Assembly (NCBI GenBank): GCA_902609035.1
Contig: CACLQG010000017.1
Coordinates: forward strand, 1-23,690
Direction: 5' to 3'
DNA length: 23,690 bases
From: an uncultured Bacteroidota bacterium
Lineage (GTDB): Bacteria > Bacteroidota > Bacteroidia > Flavobacteriales > Flavobacteriaceae
A program made the translations under genes and the position numbers. The notes beneath the pieces were generated by a model. The model did not search any database and was not told the origin of the DNA. It worked only from the letters and a program-made list of their open reading frames with translations. Shown one piece after another: positions 1 through 8,281 of the stretch. The stretch's first letter is position 1, and every line of letters begins with the position of its first letter.

Positions 1-1
1 C

Positions 2-103
2 AGTACAGACCCGGGAATCATGATGCCCGAAATCGGACGAAAAAGTGTACACTCTGAGGGATTAGCTCTATTAGAAGAATACATCCACTCCCTGCAAATG
101 TAA
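2..103 (+). CDS. C-terminal end of a gene entering from the left (partial)
   Basis: The frame starting at base 2 is open from the window edge to a TAA at 101-103 and gives 33 residues. The fragment contains IMMPEIGR followed by SVHSEGLALLEEYI. This pattern resembles the extreme C-terminus of diheme cytochrome c-type or related secreted proteins, where a 'MPxxGRxxVHxEGxALIxxWI' ending is common, but that is recall of a pattern and not a firm match. The codon use and the clean stop make it a likely real gene tail. It lies 82 bp upstream of the vWA gene on the same strand. Product unknown beyond this. Confidence 0.5.
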   Translation, partial: STDPGIMMPEIGRKSVHSEGLALLEEYIHSLQM

Positions 104-150
104 GCTACAATTTCTACCTCCAATTGCTTTTCTTTGCTGCAATTTTAAAT

Positions 151-158
151 TACCTTTG
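151..158 (+). promoter_or_regulatory. Candidate Bacteroidota -7 promoter box for the vWA/AAA+ pair
   Basis: TACCTTTG is an exact match to the TAnnTTTG -7 element of Bacteroidota housekeeping promoters, 27 bp upstream of the vWA start codon. A TTTG at 133-136 could be the -33 element, but the 14 bp spacing is shorter than usual, so the site is tentative. Confidence 0.35.
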
Positions 159-185
159 AATTTTATAATCGTTATAATCTATTGA

Positions 186-1310
186 ATGAATTTTTCTAAC
201 TCAAGAACAGGAACATTATTCCGCCAAGCCCAATCTATAGATCAATCTACATTCGAAAAACTGTTTGAAGTTTTTAAGGAATTAATAACTCATACATCTG
301 GCGATTTTGATGAAGCAATCGACTGGCTTAGGGAACTGAATGAGGAATATCAATTGACAGACGAAAATTACACCATAGACGATTTTATTAATGAACTATT
401 GGATAAAGGCTATGTCAAATCCGAGATTAAACCCGATGGAAGCGAACGTTCAATGGGAATCACTGCCAAGACGGAAAAAATTCTCAGAGAATATGCCTTA
501 AACCAAATATTTGGAAAGTTGAGAAAATCGGGGTTGGGAAACCATAACTCCAGTTATCAAGGGGCTGGAGATGACAAATCCGGAGACTTTAGTAGCTTCC
601 AATTTGGAGATTCACTGGAAAATATCGTCTTGACCGAAAGCATCAAAAATGCCCAAATTCACTCTGGGATTGGAGACTTCAAAATTACAGAAGACGATCT
701 TGTGATCGAAAATAATCATCATAAATCCCAAATGAGTACAGTCTTAATGATTGACATCAGCCACAGCATGATATTGTATGGTGAAGATCGAATTACCCCG
801 GCCAAAAAAGTAGCCATGGCATTGGCAGAATTCATTACCACCCGCTATCCCAAAGACACACTTGATGTCTTGGTCTTTGGAAATGACGCAAGACCCATAT
901 CGATCAAAGAATTACCATATTTACAAGTGGGGCCTTACCACACTAACACAGTTGCTGGGTTGGACTTAGCCATGGACATACTCCGAAGAAAAAGGAATAC
1001 CAATAAGCAAATCTTTATGATTACTGACGGTAAACCAAGTTGCCTTAAAATGCCCGATGGGAGCTACTACAAAAATAGTGCTGGTTTGGATAGATCCATC
1101 GTTGAAAAATGCTACTCAATGGCCCGTCAGGCGAAAAAAATCAAAATACCAATCACAACCTTTATGATTGCTTCTGACCCCTATCTCAAACAATTTGTTC
1201 AAGAATTTACCATGGCCAACAAAGGAAAGGCTTTTTATACAGGACTTAACAATCTCGGTGAAATGATATTTGAAGATTATGAAAAAAACAGGAAAAAACG
1301 TTTTGGATAA
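186..1310 (+). CDS. vWA (von Willebrand factor A) domain protein paired with a MoxR-like ATPase
   Basis: A 374-residue protein. Residues 1-180 are mostly charged and helical with no recognised domain. Residues about 184-370 form a vWA domain: strand VLMID leads into the MIDAS metal-site motif D190-I-S-H-S194, and MITDGKPS near residue 285 supplies the later conserved Asp. There is no signal peptide or membrane segment, so it should be cytoplasmic. The next gene, 3 bp downstream, is the AAA+ partner; such vWA/MoxR pairs usually act as chaperone- or chelatase-like machines that remodel or load metal into a target. It resembles the D-subunit side of magnesium/cobalt chelatases, but no large H/N subunit is present here. 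The domain call is firm; the cellular role is unknown. Confidence 0.88.
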   Translation: MNFSNSRTGTLFRQAQSIDQSTFEKLFEVFKELITHTSGDFDEAIDWLRELNEEYQLTDENYTIDDFINELLDKGYVKSEIKPDGSERSMGITAKTEKILREYALNQIFGKLRKSGLGNHNSSYQGAGDDKSGDFSSFQFGDSLENIVLTESIKNAQIHSGIGDFKITEDDLVIENNHHKSQMSTVLMIDISHSMILYGEDRITPAKKVAMALAEFITTRYPKDTLDVLVFGNDARPISIKELPYLQVGPYHTNTVAGLDLAMDILRRKRNTNKQIFMITDGKPSCLKMPDGSYYKNSAGLDRSIVEKCYSMARQAKKIKIPITTFMIASDPYLKQFVQEFTMANKGKAFYTGLNNLGEMIFEDYEKNRKKRFG

Positions 1311-1313
1311 CCT

Positions 1314-2777
1314 ATGGAAAAATCAAAAATAACAACCCTCAAAGAGCTAAAAAAAATAAATTATCAACCCAGAAGCATACAAGAAGAACTTGCCAAAAAT
1401 CTGAGGGAAAAAATTAAGAAAGGGGAAACCACTTTCGAAGGACTAATTGGGTATGAAAATACGGTAATTCCAGATGTAGAAAGAGCTATACTTTCTGGCC
1501 ACAACATAAATCTCTTAGGACTCAGGGGCCAAGCAAAAACAAGACTGGCAAGGCAAATGACCCAACTGCTCGACGAATGGATTCCTGTAGTTGATGGATC
1601 CGAAATCAATGATGACCCACTACAGCCTATTTCCCGATGTGCTAAAGAAATCATTGATGAAAAGGGAGATGATACCCCGATACAATGGATACATCGTAGC
1701 GATCGCTTTTTTGAAAAGCTGGCTACTCCTGATGTAACAGTAGCCGACTTGATCGGTGATGTAGATCCCATCAAGGCTGCCACACTAAAGCTTAGTTATG
1801 CCGACGAAAAAGTTATACACTACGGTATGATTCCTAGAGCCCACCGCTGCATTTTTGTACTAAATGAACTTCCAGATTTACAAGCTAGAATTCAGGTAGC
1901 CCTTTTCACCATATTACAAGAGAAAGAAATCCAAATCAGAGGTTTCAAACTCAGGCTTTCACTGGAAATTCAATTTGTATTTACCGCCAATCCCGAAGAT
2001 TACACAAACAGAGGTAGTATTGTAACGCCATTGAAAGACCGTATTGGTTCTCAAATTCTAACCCATTATCCACACAATATTGAAATTGCCAAAAGGATAA
2101 CCCAACAAGAGTCATTGATCAGTAAGGATAACAAAAAGCAAATTCATGTTCCCGAATTAGCCAAAGATCTTTTGGAGCAAATTGGATTTGAGGCCCGAAA
2201 AAGCGAATATGTGGATGCCAAGAGTGGAGTGAGCACCCGTATGAGTATTACCGCTTTTGAAAACTTAATTAGTTCCGCTGAGCGGCGATTATTGATTACC
2301 CGTGACCAAAGTACCAACATTAGAATGAGTGATTTTCATGGAGTTATTACGGCCATTAATGGTAAAATAGAACTGGTATACGAAGGAGAACAAGAGGGTG
2401 CTATTGAAGTAGCTTATCATTTGATATCAAGTGCCATCAAAACCCTATTTCCTCTTTATTTCCCCAAAATTGAAAAATTAGAAAAAACGAATTTAGAGGG
2501 ACCGTACGATGAACTTTTAGGTTGGTTTTTTAAAGAAAATGAATTGTTTATTGAAGATGATTTAGATGAAAATAATCATCAAAAATCACTTGATGCTATA
2601 CCTGCCTTAAAAAAAATTATGAAAAAGTTTCAATCCGAGTTGGATAAAAAAGATTACTACTTCATGGTAGAATTTTTATTGTGGGGATTGGAGGCGCATG
2701 AAAAATTAAATAAATTGAGAAAATTTGAGGGAATCCAATTCAGGGATTCTCTAGGAAGTTTTATTAATCGTCTTTAG
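1314..2777 (+). CDS. MoxR / magnesium-chelatase-I-like AAA+ ATPase
   Basis: A 487-residue AAA+ ATPase. The P-loop is G69-L-R-G-Q-A-K-T76, an atypical Walker A in which Ala replaces the usual Gly before the Lys. Walker B is CIFVLNE at 179-185, with Asn-Glu in place of Asp-Glu as in many MoxR/ChlI proteins, and FTANPED near 223 is the sensor region. A C-terminal helical extension of about 150 residues is acidic and lysine-rich. It starts 3 bp after the vWA gene, so the two are surely co-translated and should form one complex. It is often annotated 'magnesium chelatase', but there is no chlorophyll or cobalamin gene in the window and that substrate should not be assumed. Confidence 0.88.
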   Translation: MEKSKITTLKELKKINYQPRSIQEELAKNLREKIKKGETTFEGLIGYENTVIPDVERAILSGHNINLLGLRGQAKTRLARQMTQLLDEWIPVVDGSEINDDPLQPISRCAKEIIDEKGDDTPIQWIHRSDRFFEKLATPDVTVADLIGDVDPIKAATLKLSYADEKVIHYGMIPRAHRCIFVLNELPDLQARIQVALFTILQEKEIQIRGFKLRLSLEIQFVFTANPEDYTNRGSIVTPLKDRIGSQILTHYPHNIEIAKRITQQESLISKDNKKQIHVPELAKDLLEQIGFEARKSEYVDAKSGVSTRMSITAFENLISSAERRLLITRDQSTNIRMSDFHGVITAINGKIELVYEGEQEGAIEVAYHLISSAIKTLFPLYFPKIEKLEKTNLEGPYDELLGWFFKENELFIEDDLDENNHQKSLDAIPALKKIMKKFQSELDKKDYYFMVEFLLWGLEAHEKLNKLRKFEGIQFRDSLGSFINRL

Positions 2778-2789
2778 ATTTTGATTTTA

Positions 2790-3410
2790 TTATGCAAAGA
2801 TTTTGTATAATTGAATCGAATGTGCTTTTAAGGTATCATCCTTAATCTGCTCAAAAAGATTATTAATTTGAAAATTTTTCTCGCCATACTCCTAACAGGA
2901 AGCATTGTAATTGATTGATTCAATAGGTAAAATTGCTATCAGACTCTTTATTTTAGAATCAACTCAGCCAAATAAAATTCTTTTGGATCTTTTAATAATT
3001 GATAGCCCACGATCTTTACGATTTTACTTTGTGGTAAATTAAAATTAAGGAGTTCCTTCAATCTTTTTAACCGTTCCGTTTCAAAAGCTTTTTTTTGACT
3101 TTATAGAATAATGAGCTAAGATCTACTTTATTTCTTTCACAAAAGTCTGTAGAGTAAACTCCAATGGGATAAACTTAAATAAAATGGAAAAACATAATAA
3201 CAAAAAAACTCAATCAATGTAGATCATACTTTAGATTATGACACCAATATACCTTTAATCTTCAGAGTAGGAAATGTAAACACCTATAATAGAATACTCA
3301 AACTCTTCTTTTGTTGGTTCCACGAAGCCAAAGTGGCTGTGTAATCCTAAAATACGATTGATAATCTCGACAAAAAATCTTATATGAAGTACACCCAATG
3401 AACTAGGCAT
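2790..3410 (-). pseudogene. Fragments of an unidentified decayed gene
   Basis: Three minus-strand pieces read like protein but are not joined in one frame. The 5' piece (3410-3255) opens with ATG and contains GLHSHFGFVEPTKEEF before a TAA. The middle piece (3168-2948) contains GVYSTDFCERNKVD, shifts frame at a run of eight T on the plus strand (3089-3096), and continues through FNLPQSKIVKIVGYQLLKDP to a TAA. The last piece (about 2900-2790) contains NNLFEQIKDDTLKAHSIQLY before a TAA. Codon choice and amino-acid make-up look coding, unlike the stop-rich sequence between the pieces. I do not recognise the family. They could come from one gene or from two. The 5' piece taken alone is also a 51-residue ORF. 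Confidence 0.5.
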
Positions 3411-3440
3411 AAATAGTTTTGGAAAAGCAGTTTAAGTCAA

Positions 3441-3524
3441 TTACAGCCTGGATTGAATCACAGCCAGAATGCCAAGAAAAATACAAACGAATAAAGAAGC
3501 CAATACAATATTACCTACACCCAT
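3441..3524 (-). CDS. Possible 27-residue single-span membrane peptide
   Basis: An ATG ORF of 27 codons, opening MGVGNIVLASLF, encodes one uninterrupted hydrophobic span that ends in a polar/basic tail (QSRL). It is preceded by the A-rich sequence TAAATAAAAAA, the sort of leader that often replaces a Shine-Dalgarno site in Bacteroidota. It lies 72 bp downstream of the Ig-like lipoprotein gene on the same strand and just upstream of the decayed pieces. It may be a genuine small membrane protein, the N-terminus of the decayed gene, or chance; no family is recognised. Confidence 0.3.
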   Translation of the reverse strand: MGVGNIVLASLFVCIFLGILAVIQSRL

Positions 3525-3595
3525 TTTTTTATTTAAAGTTAGTATTTATTTGAAACTTCCAAAGAGTCAACCATTGAAAAAATTTTAAACTTTGA

Positions 3596-5200
3596 TCAAG
3601 GAATTTTCATTTGCTGATTGATATCCCAATTAGCTCTTAATTTAATGGTATCTGGAGAGTAATAAACCATTTCAGGTTGTATTTTTTTCAGGTAATCTCC
3701 TGTATCCCATTTCTTATTTCCATTTTGATCTTTCGTATAACGAAATAAATAATCGCCTGGAAGCAGATACTTAAATTCGTACAAATCGAATTCATTTGAA
3801 GAGTCATACCGTCTGAGGGTCTCTCCCTTGAGGTTCACTAATTCTAAAATAAATGGATCTTTATCCTGTCTTAAAACCTGGAGGAAAATATTTCCATAAT
3901 CTGATATTGGTTTGGTTTTTATGCCATAGTATAAAGTATCATTGGTGTTACCCCAAAAATCTATCAAAGCATTAGGCCATAACTTAATCTTATAATCATC
4001 ATTGGGCAACCAATCGTAAAAAAGCGATAGCCTGTCATAGTTTTTGTCCAAGGAGGCGTTGAAAGGCACAGGGATTGTATCCAAACCTACAATCTCTATC
4101 AAATCCAAATTTATTTTTACTAATGGTAAATTAGATTCAATCTTAAAGGTATCCCGTAACCCAATAAACCCGTCGCTAATAGGAGAAATTTCTAACGAAT
4201 CTCGAAGCCCTTTTCTAAATTTAATATTAAAAATCCTAATGGTATCTTTTTCCTCTATACCAAATTTTAAGGAGTCAACTTTATCTCCTCTAAACCAAAA
4301 ATTTAAGGTATCAGCTTCGCGATCCCTATTTATTAAATACCTAAAGTTACGGGGTACTTTACTTTTTACCTTAATCGCGCTCATGTCCGGCTCTCCATAA
4401 TATCCAAAACCGATTTGACTAGAATTGATAAAGAACGGCCTCCCCCAAAACAAATTGGGGATTTCTTTAAAAATCTTGAAGTTGATGATACTGTCTCCTG
4501 GCAACGTAATCGGATTTTTCAAAAAACCGATTTTATCTACATTTTGATCAAATAAATAATTCCCTCCGACATCCTTAATCGCAAGGATTTCGTAGGTATC
4601 AGGACGAAGGTTTTTAAAATTATAAACAACAGAATCCAAAGTGCTGGTAGCATAAAATGGCTTTTCTAGAAAGATGGTTGAGTCGCTGTAAGTACTATCG
4701 ACAGGATAGAGATGAATGGAAGTATAGGGTTCAGTGATTCGATCAAATGCATCTGTTATTTCTCCCCTAATCTCTAAAGAATCAATTATAGGTCCAGTGG
4801 AAAAAGCGTAACGAAAAAAAGGCAAAGGATTACCCTCGTTGTTGTCTTCGATACTTTCACCAAAATTAAAAGTGTAAGTAGTTCCATCAACTAGAGAGTC
4901 CAGTAATTGAATCTGAATTTTTTTGGATACTGTTCCCTGTGGTTTGATATTATATTGGTCTAGTTCGAGTGGAGGAGAGATAATCAATTGCTTGTTGAGG
5001 TCCTTAAGTATGATAAATTCATCGAAAGTAATAGTGATTTTTTCCTTATCAAAAAAAACAGTATTCATTTTGGGGGAAGCATTTATCATTAATGGTGGTA
5101 AGGTATCTTTAAAACCTCCAGTTGGCACGGATTTTTTTGCGCATTTAATAATGGAAACCACAATTAAAAAGAGTAAAAAGTACTTCCAGAATTTATTCAT
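3596..5200 (-). CDS. Ig-like (SbsA/Big_5-type) domain lipoprotein
   Basis: About 534 residues from the chosen start. The N-terminus MNKFWKYF plus a hydrophobic stretch ending SIIKC is a lipoprotein signal peptide, with the Cys followed by AKKSVPTGG, the arrangement typical of this flavobacterial family. An SbsA-like Ig domain follows at roughly residues 30-130 (PPLMINASPKMNTVFF, then ITITFDEFIIL), then a long beta-rich region with repeated 'DSL.F/DTI' strands. The upstream extension to 5302 is rejected because it places 34 non-signal residues ahead of the signal peptide and runs over the comF remnant. Likely anchored in the outer or inner membrane facing the periplasm; function unknown. The Lys before the lipobox Cys is unusual. 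Confidence 0.82.
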   Translation of the reverse strand: MNKFWKYFLLFLIVVSIIKCAKKSVPTGGFKDTLPPLMINASPKMNTVFFDKEKITITFDEFIILKDLNKQLIISPPLELDQYNIKPQGTVSKKIQIQLLDSLVDGTTYTFNFGESIEDNNEGNPLPFFRYAFSTGPIIDSLEIRGEITDAFDRITEPYTSIHLYPVDSTYSDSTIFLEKPFYATSTLDSVVYNFKNLRPDTYEILAIKDVGGNYLFDQNVDKIGFLKNPITLPGDSIINFKIFKEIPNLFWGRPFFINSSQIGFGYYGEPDMSAIKVKSKVPRNFRYLINRDREADTLNFWFRGDKVDSLKFGIEEKDTIRIFNIKFRKGLRDSLEISPISDGFIGLRDTFKIESNLPLVKINLDLIEIVGLDTIPVPFNASLDKNYDRLSLFYDWLPNDDYKIKLWPNALIDFWGNTNDTLYYGIKTKPISDYGNIFLQVLRQDKDPFILELVNLKGETLRRYDSSNEFDLYEFKYLLPGDYLFRYTKDQNGNKKWDTGDYLKKIQPEMVYYSPDTIKLRANWDINQQMKIP

Positions 5201-5234
5201 ACCCATTTCTTGTTGACAAAATAACACAATAATC

Positions 5235-5825
5235 TCAAGACAACCTACTGCCTGGTGAGACAATACTGATGCGACCTCCACAAGACTCCAAAATCGTCTC
5301 AACGCAACAGCTGATTATTACTACAATAGTAATTACATCATCTGTAAACAACCAACTTTGATTAGCATAATGATATTTTTGGTCAATGGCAAAACAAGAT
5401 GTTTTACCAAGCATTTCTTCAATAATTGCACTAGATTATAGCCTCGATTTTTTAATTTTTTAGGATTAAGAGGCAATGGTATTTTAGCGTTAAGTTCTAC
5501 AAATACTTTTGAAACTTGAAGTTTCGTCGCCAAATAATTTCCCAAGAAAACAAACCTATGAATTGATATCTGTGATATTTCATATGATGCAAAAATGTGA
5601 TGATACTACTTTTTTACTGGAAATCAAACAAGGCTAAAGTAAGTTCCACCATAAGATCTTTTTTCATTTTATCCCATAAATAATTATGTGGATCCAAATG
5701 ATGTTCGGTCTAAGTATGGAACAATTGGCTGTCAAAAGAAATCACTTTTTCCGACTAATGGAGAATAATCATAAATTCTGAACAATGTGGGGAAAATAAT
5801 AGCGAAACAAATGATCGAAGTTAGT
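5235..5825 (-). pseudogene. comF: comF remnant (phosphoribosyltransferase-like competence protein), decayed
   Basis: Minus-strand pieces line up in order with a ComF protein but in different frames. An N-terminal piece reads FDHLFRYYFP where the zinc-finger Cys residues should begin. Next come TEHHLDPHNY and VELTLALFDF, followed by a stop and HHMKYHRYQFIG. After a frameshift, LGNYLATKL leads to IPLPLNPKKLKNRGYN, the highly conserved ComF 'P-L-x-x-K-x-x-x-R-G-Y-N' block. About 35-40 codons that normally follow are missing, and the PRPP loop appears as DDVITI in another frame, followed by ETILESC. The zinc-finger cysteines are gone. In related genomes comF commonly sits between glyS and this Ig-like lipoprotein, exactly as here. 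The 70-codon ORF at 5333-5545 is only the middle of it. Confidence 0.85.
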
Positions 5826-5898
5826 TAGGACAAAATTTTTAATTGAAATACATACAAGGCCCTTTATAAATAGTAAAAAGGTTTATTTTTACGAAACT

Positions 5899-7437
5899 AT
5901 GCAACAATCTGAGCAATTTAAAAAAGTAATATCCCATGCCAAAGAGTATGGTTTTATTTTTCAATCCAGTGAAATATATGATGGTCTCAGTGCCGTTTAC
6001 GACTATGGACAAAATGGGGTGGCCCTAAAAAAAAATATTCGTGATTATTGGTGGAAAGCCATGGTACAACTCAATGAAAACATTGTAGGCATTGATGCTG
6101 CCATTTTCATGCACCCCAACACATGGAAAGCCTCTGGTCACTTAGACGCTTTCAATGACCCACTGATTGACAATAAAGACTCTAAAAAAAGATACCGTGC
6201 GGATGTTCTCATCGAGGAATATGTAGCCAAAATTGAAAATAAAATCAATAAAGAAGTAACCAAGGCCGCCAGGCGTTTTGGTGATGCTTTTGACAAAGAG
6301 CAGTTCCTCTCCACCAATCTCCGTGTGTTAGAATACGAATCCAAAGCCAACAGCATTCTGAAACGTATGGGGCAATCAATTGAAAAAGAAGATTTCGCCG
6401 ATGTTAAAGCACTGATTGAAGAGCTGGAAATCGCCTGTCCCGAATCTGGTTCACGAAACTGGACCGATATCAAGCAATTCAACCTCATGTTTGGCACAAA
6501 ACTGGGTGCCACTACCGATTCTGCAATAAACCTCTATTTACGTCCCGAAACTGCACAAGGTATATTTGTAAACTTCCTAAATATACAGAAGTCTGGAAGG
6601 ATGAAAATCCCTTTTGGTATCGCTCAAACGGGAAAAGCTTTTCGCAATGAAATTGTCGCCCGCCAATTCATTTTCAGAATGCGTGAATTCGAACAAATGG
6701 AAATGCAATTTTTTATTCCTCCTGGAACACAAAAAGAATGGTACGAACATTGGAAAGAAAAACGGTTAAAATGGCACCAGTCACTTGGACTTGGCAATGA
6801 CAACTATCGTTTTCATGACCATGATAAGCTGTCACACTATGCTGATGCTGCCACTGATATAGAATTCAATTTCCCCTTTGGATTTAAAGAATTAGAAGGC
6901 ATACATTCCCGCACCGATTTTGACTTGGGGAACCACGAAAAATTTGCGGGAAAAAAACTTCAGTATTTCGATACAGAACTTAACGAAAATTATGTTCCAT
7001 ATGTTATAGAAACCTCCATTGGTTTGGACCGAATGTTCTTGGCTGTATTTTCTAAATCCTTAAAGGAAGAAAAACTAGAAGATGGCTCTTCCCGAACCGT
7101 ACTAAAAGTTCCTCCTGTTTTGGCATCCATTCAACTGGCGGTATTTCCGTTAGTCAAAAAAGACGGACTTCCCGGGATTGCTCGAAAAATTGTAGAAGAC
7201 CTCAAATGGGATTTTAATATTGCTTATGACGAAAAAGATGCTGTAGGGCGACGTTACCGAAGACAAGATGCACTCGGTACTCCATTTTGTATTACGATAG
7301 ACCATCAGACCCTCGAAGATCAAACCGTAACCATTAGAAATCGTGACACAATGTCACAGGATCGTATTGCTGTTGATCTTCTAGGGAGATTTTTGAAGGA
7401 AAAATTGTCTTTGAGTGAATTGTTGAAAAAGCTTTAA
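5899..7437 (+). CDS. glyS: Glycine--tRNA ligase (class II, single-chain alpha2 type)
   Basis: 512 residues, the normal size for the homodimeric bacterial/eukaryotic-type enzyme that charges tRNA-Gly in the cytoplasm. The N-terminal SSEIYDGLSAVYDYGQNG block carries class II motif 1. LRPETAQGIFVNF, GKAFRNEI and MREFEQMEMQFF form motif 2 and the glycine-specific ETAQ and E-F-E-Q-M-E positions. ETSIGLDRMF is motif 3, with its Arg. From about residue 400 comes the HGTP-type anticodon-binding domain (PPVLASIQLAVFPLV to the C-terminus). There are no frameshifts. The start follows directly after the AT-rich stretch separating it from the divergent comF remnant, with TATTTTTA at 5884-5891 as a one-mismatch -7 box. 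Confidence 0.97.
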   Translation: MQQSEQFKKVISHAKEYGFIFQSSEIYDGLSAVYDYGQNGVALKKNIRDYWWKAMVQLNENIVGIDAAIFMHPNTWKASGHLDAFNDPLIDNKDSKKRYRADVLIEEYVAKIENKINKEVTKAARRFGDAFDKEQFLSTNLRVLEYESKANSILKRMGQSIEKEDFADVKALIEELEIACPESGSRNWTDIKQFNLMFGTKLGATTDSAINLYLRPETAQGIFVNFLNIQKSGRMKIPFGIAQTGKAFRNEIVARQFIFRMREFEQMEMQFFIPPGTQKEWYEHWKEKRLKWHQSLGLGNDNYRFHDHDKLSHYADAATDIEFNFPFGFKELEGIHSRTDFDLGNHEKFAGKKLQYFDTELNENYVPYVIETSIGLDRMFLAVFSKSLKEEKLEDGSSRTVLKVPPVLASIQLAVFPLVKKDGLPGIARKIVEDLKWDFNIAYDEKDAVGRRYRRQDALGTPFCITIDHQTLEDQTVTIRNRDTMSQDRIAVDLLGRFLKEKLSLSELLKKL

Positions 7438-7489
7438 AATCTTCTGGCTTAGCACCCCGTTTTAAGTTTTCTTAGCGCTTTTGTTTTTT

Positions 7490-7497
7490 TACTTTTG
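7490..7497 (+). promoter_or_regulatory. Candidate -7 promoter box for xth
   Basis: TACTTTTG is an exact TAnnTTTG box. It ends 13 bp upstream of the TTG codon chosen as the xth start and lies inside the reading frame if the upstream ATG at 7481 were used, so it argues for the shorter protein. No clear -33 element is seen at the usual spacing. Confidence 0.4.
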
Positions 7498-7510
7498 TAA
7501 AAAACAAATT

Positions 7511-8272
7511 TTGAAAATCCTTTCCTACAATGTTAATGGCATTAGAGCTGCGCTCAACAAAGGTTTTGGCGATTGGCTCAAAGATGCTGCCCCAGATGTA
7601 ATCTGTTTACAGGAAACAAAAGCTGTAAAGGAACAGGTCGACACCGCTATATTTGAAGAGTTGGGCTACAATCACTACTGGCACTCTGCTCAAAAAAAGG
7701 GATACAGTGGCGTAGCCATTTTAACCAAAGATACTCCCCTAAATGTTCAGGAAGGAACGGGAATTGAACATATGGATTTTGAAGGCAGAGTAGTTCGTGC
7801 AGATTTTGGTCATTTATCAATCATCAGCCTATACTTACCCTCAGGAACCAACCTCCACCGTTTAGACTACAAGTTCAAATTTATGGACGATTTTCAAGAC
7901 TATATCAATACCTTAAAAAAAGAATCTCCCAATCTAGTAATCTGCGGTGATTATAATATTTGCCATCGTGCCATAGACATTCACGATCCTGTTCGCAATA
8001 AAAATATTTCGGGTTTCCTTCCCGCTGAACGCGAATGGATTGATAAATTTATAAACAATGGATTTGTCGACTCCTTCAGATACCTCAATCCAGAGCCCCA
8101 TCAATATAGTTGGTGGAGCTATCGGGCGAATGCAAGGAAAAACAACAAAGGTTGGCGGATCGACTATAACTTAGTAAGCGAAAATCTAAAGAAAAATATC
8201 AAACGGGCTTTCCTACTCCCTGATGCAAAACATTCCGATCACTGTCCGGTCGGGTTAGAACTCGAATTTTAA
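7511..8272 (+). CDS. xth: Exodeoxyribonuclease III (AP endonuclease, ExoIII/Xth family)
   Basis: About 253 residues from a TTG start: the protein then begins (M)KILSYNVNGIRAALNKGF, the exact N-terminus expected for the family, whereas the ATG at 7481 would add a Phe/Cys/Lys-rich decapeptide. The fold's catalytic residues are visible: N in SYNVNGIRA, E in CLQETKA, Y/R in SGTNLHRLDYK, D-x-N in GDYNICH, and the C-terminal SDHCPVGLEL with the catalytic Asp-His. It cleaves DNA 5' of abasic sites and trims 3' ends in base excision repair. Its stop is 9 bp before the ATG of the OmpA-type lipoprotein gene. It is intact, in contrast to the decayed repair genes elsewhere in the window. Confidence 0.93.
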   Translation: MKILSYNVNGIRAALNKGFGDWLKDAAPDVICLQETKAVKEQVDTAIFEELGYNHYWHSAQKKGYSGVAILTKDTPLNVQEGTGIEHMDFEGRVVRADFGHLSIISLYLPSGTNLHRLDYKFKFMDDFQDYINTLKKESPNLVICGDYNICHRAIDIHDPVRNKNISGFLPAEREWIDKFINNGFVDSFRYLNPEPHQYSWWSYRANARKNNKGWRIDYNLVSENLKKNIKRAFLLPDAKHSDHCPVGLELEF

Positions 8273-8281
8273 TTGTACCTC

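Noticed and set aside
186..2777. Magnesium chelatase for (bacterio)chlorophyll synthesis
   Set aside because: No BchH/ChlH subunit or other chlorophyll gene is present; the similarity is only at the level of the vWA and AAA+ families.
5201..5302. Upstream extension of the Ig-like lipoprotein
   Set aside because: It puts 34 residues in front of a clear lipoprotein signal peptide and overlaps comF remnant sequence.
5333..5545. 70-codon minus-strand ORF as a complete small gene
   Set aside because: It is the central block of ComF (PLPLNPKKLKNRGYN) with the rest of the protein readable in other frames on both sides, so it is part of the pseudogene.
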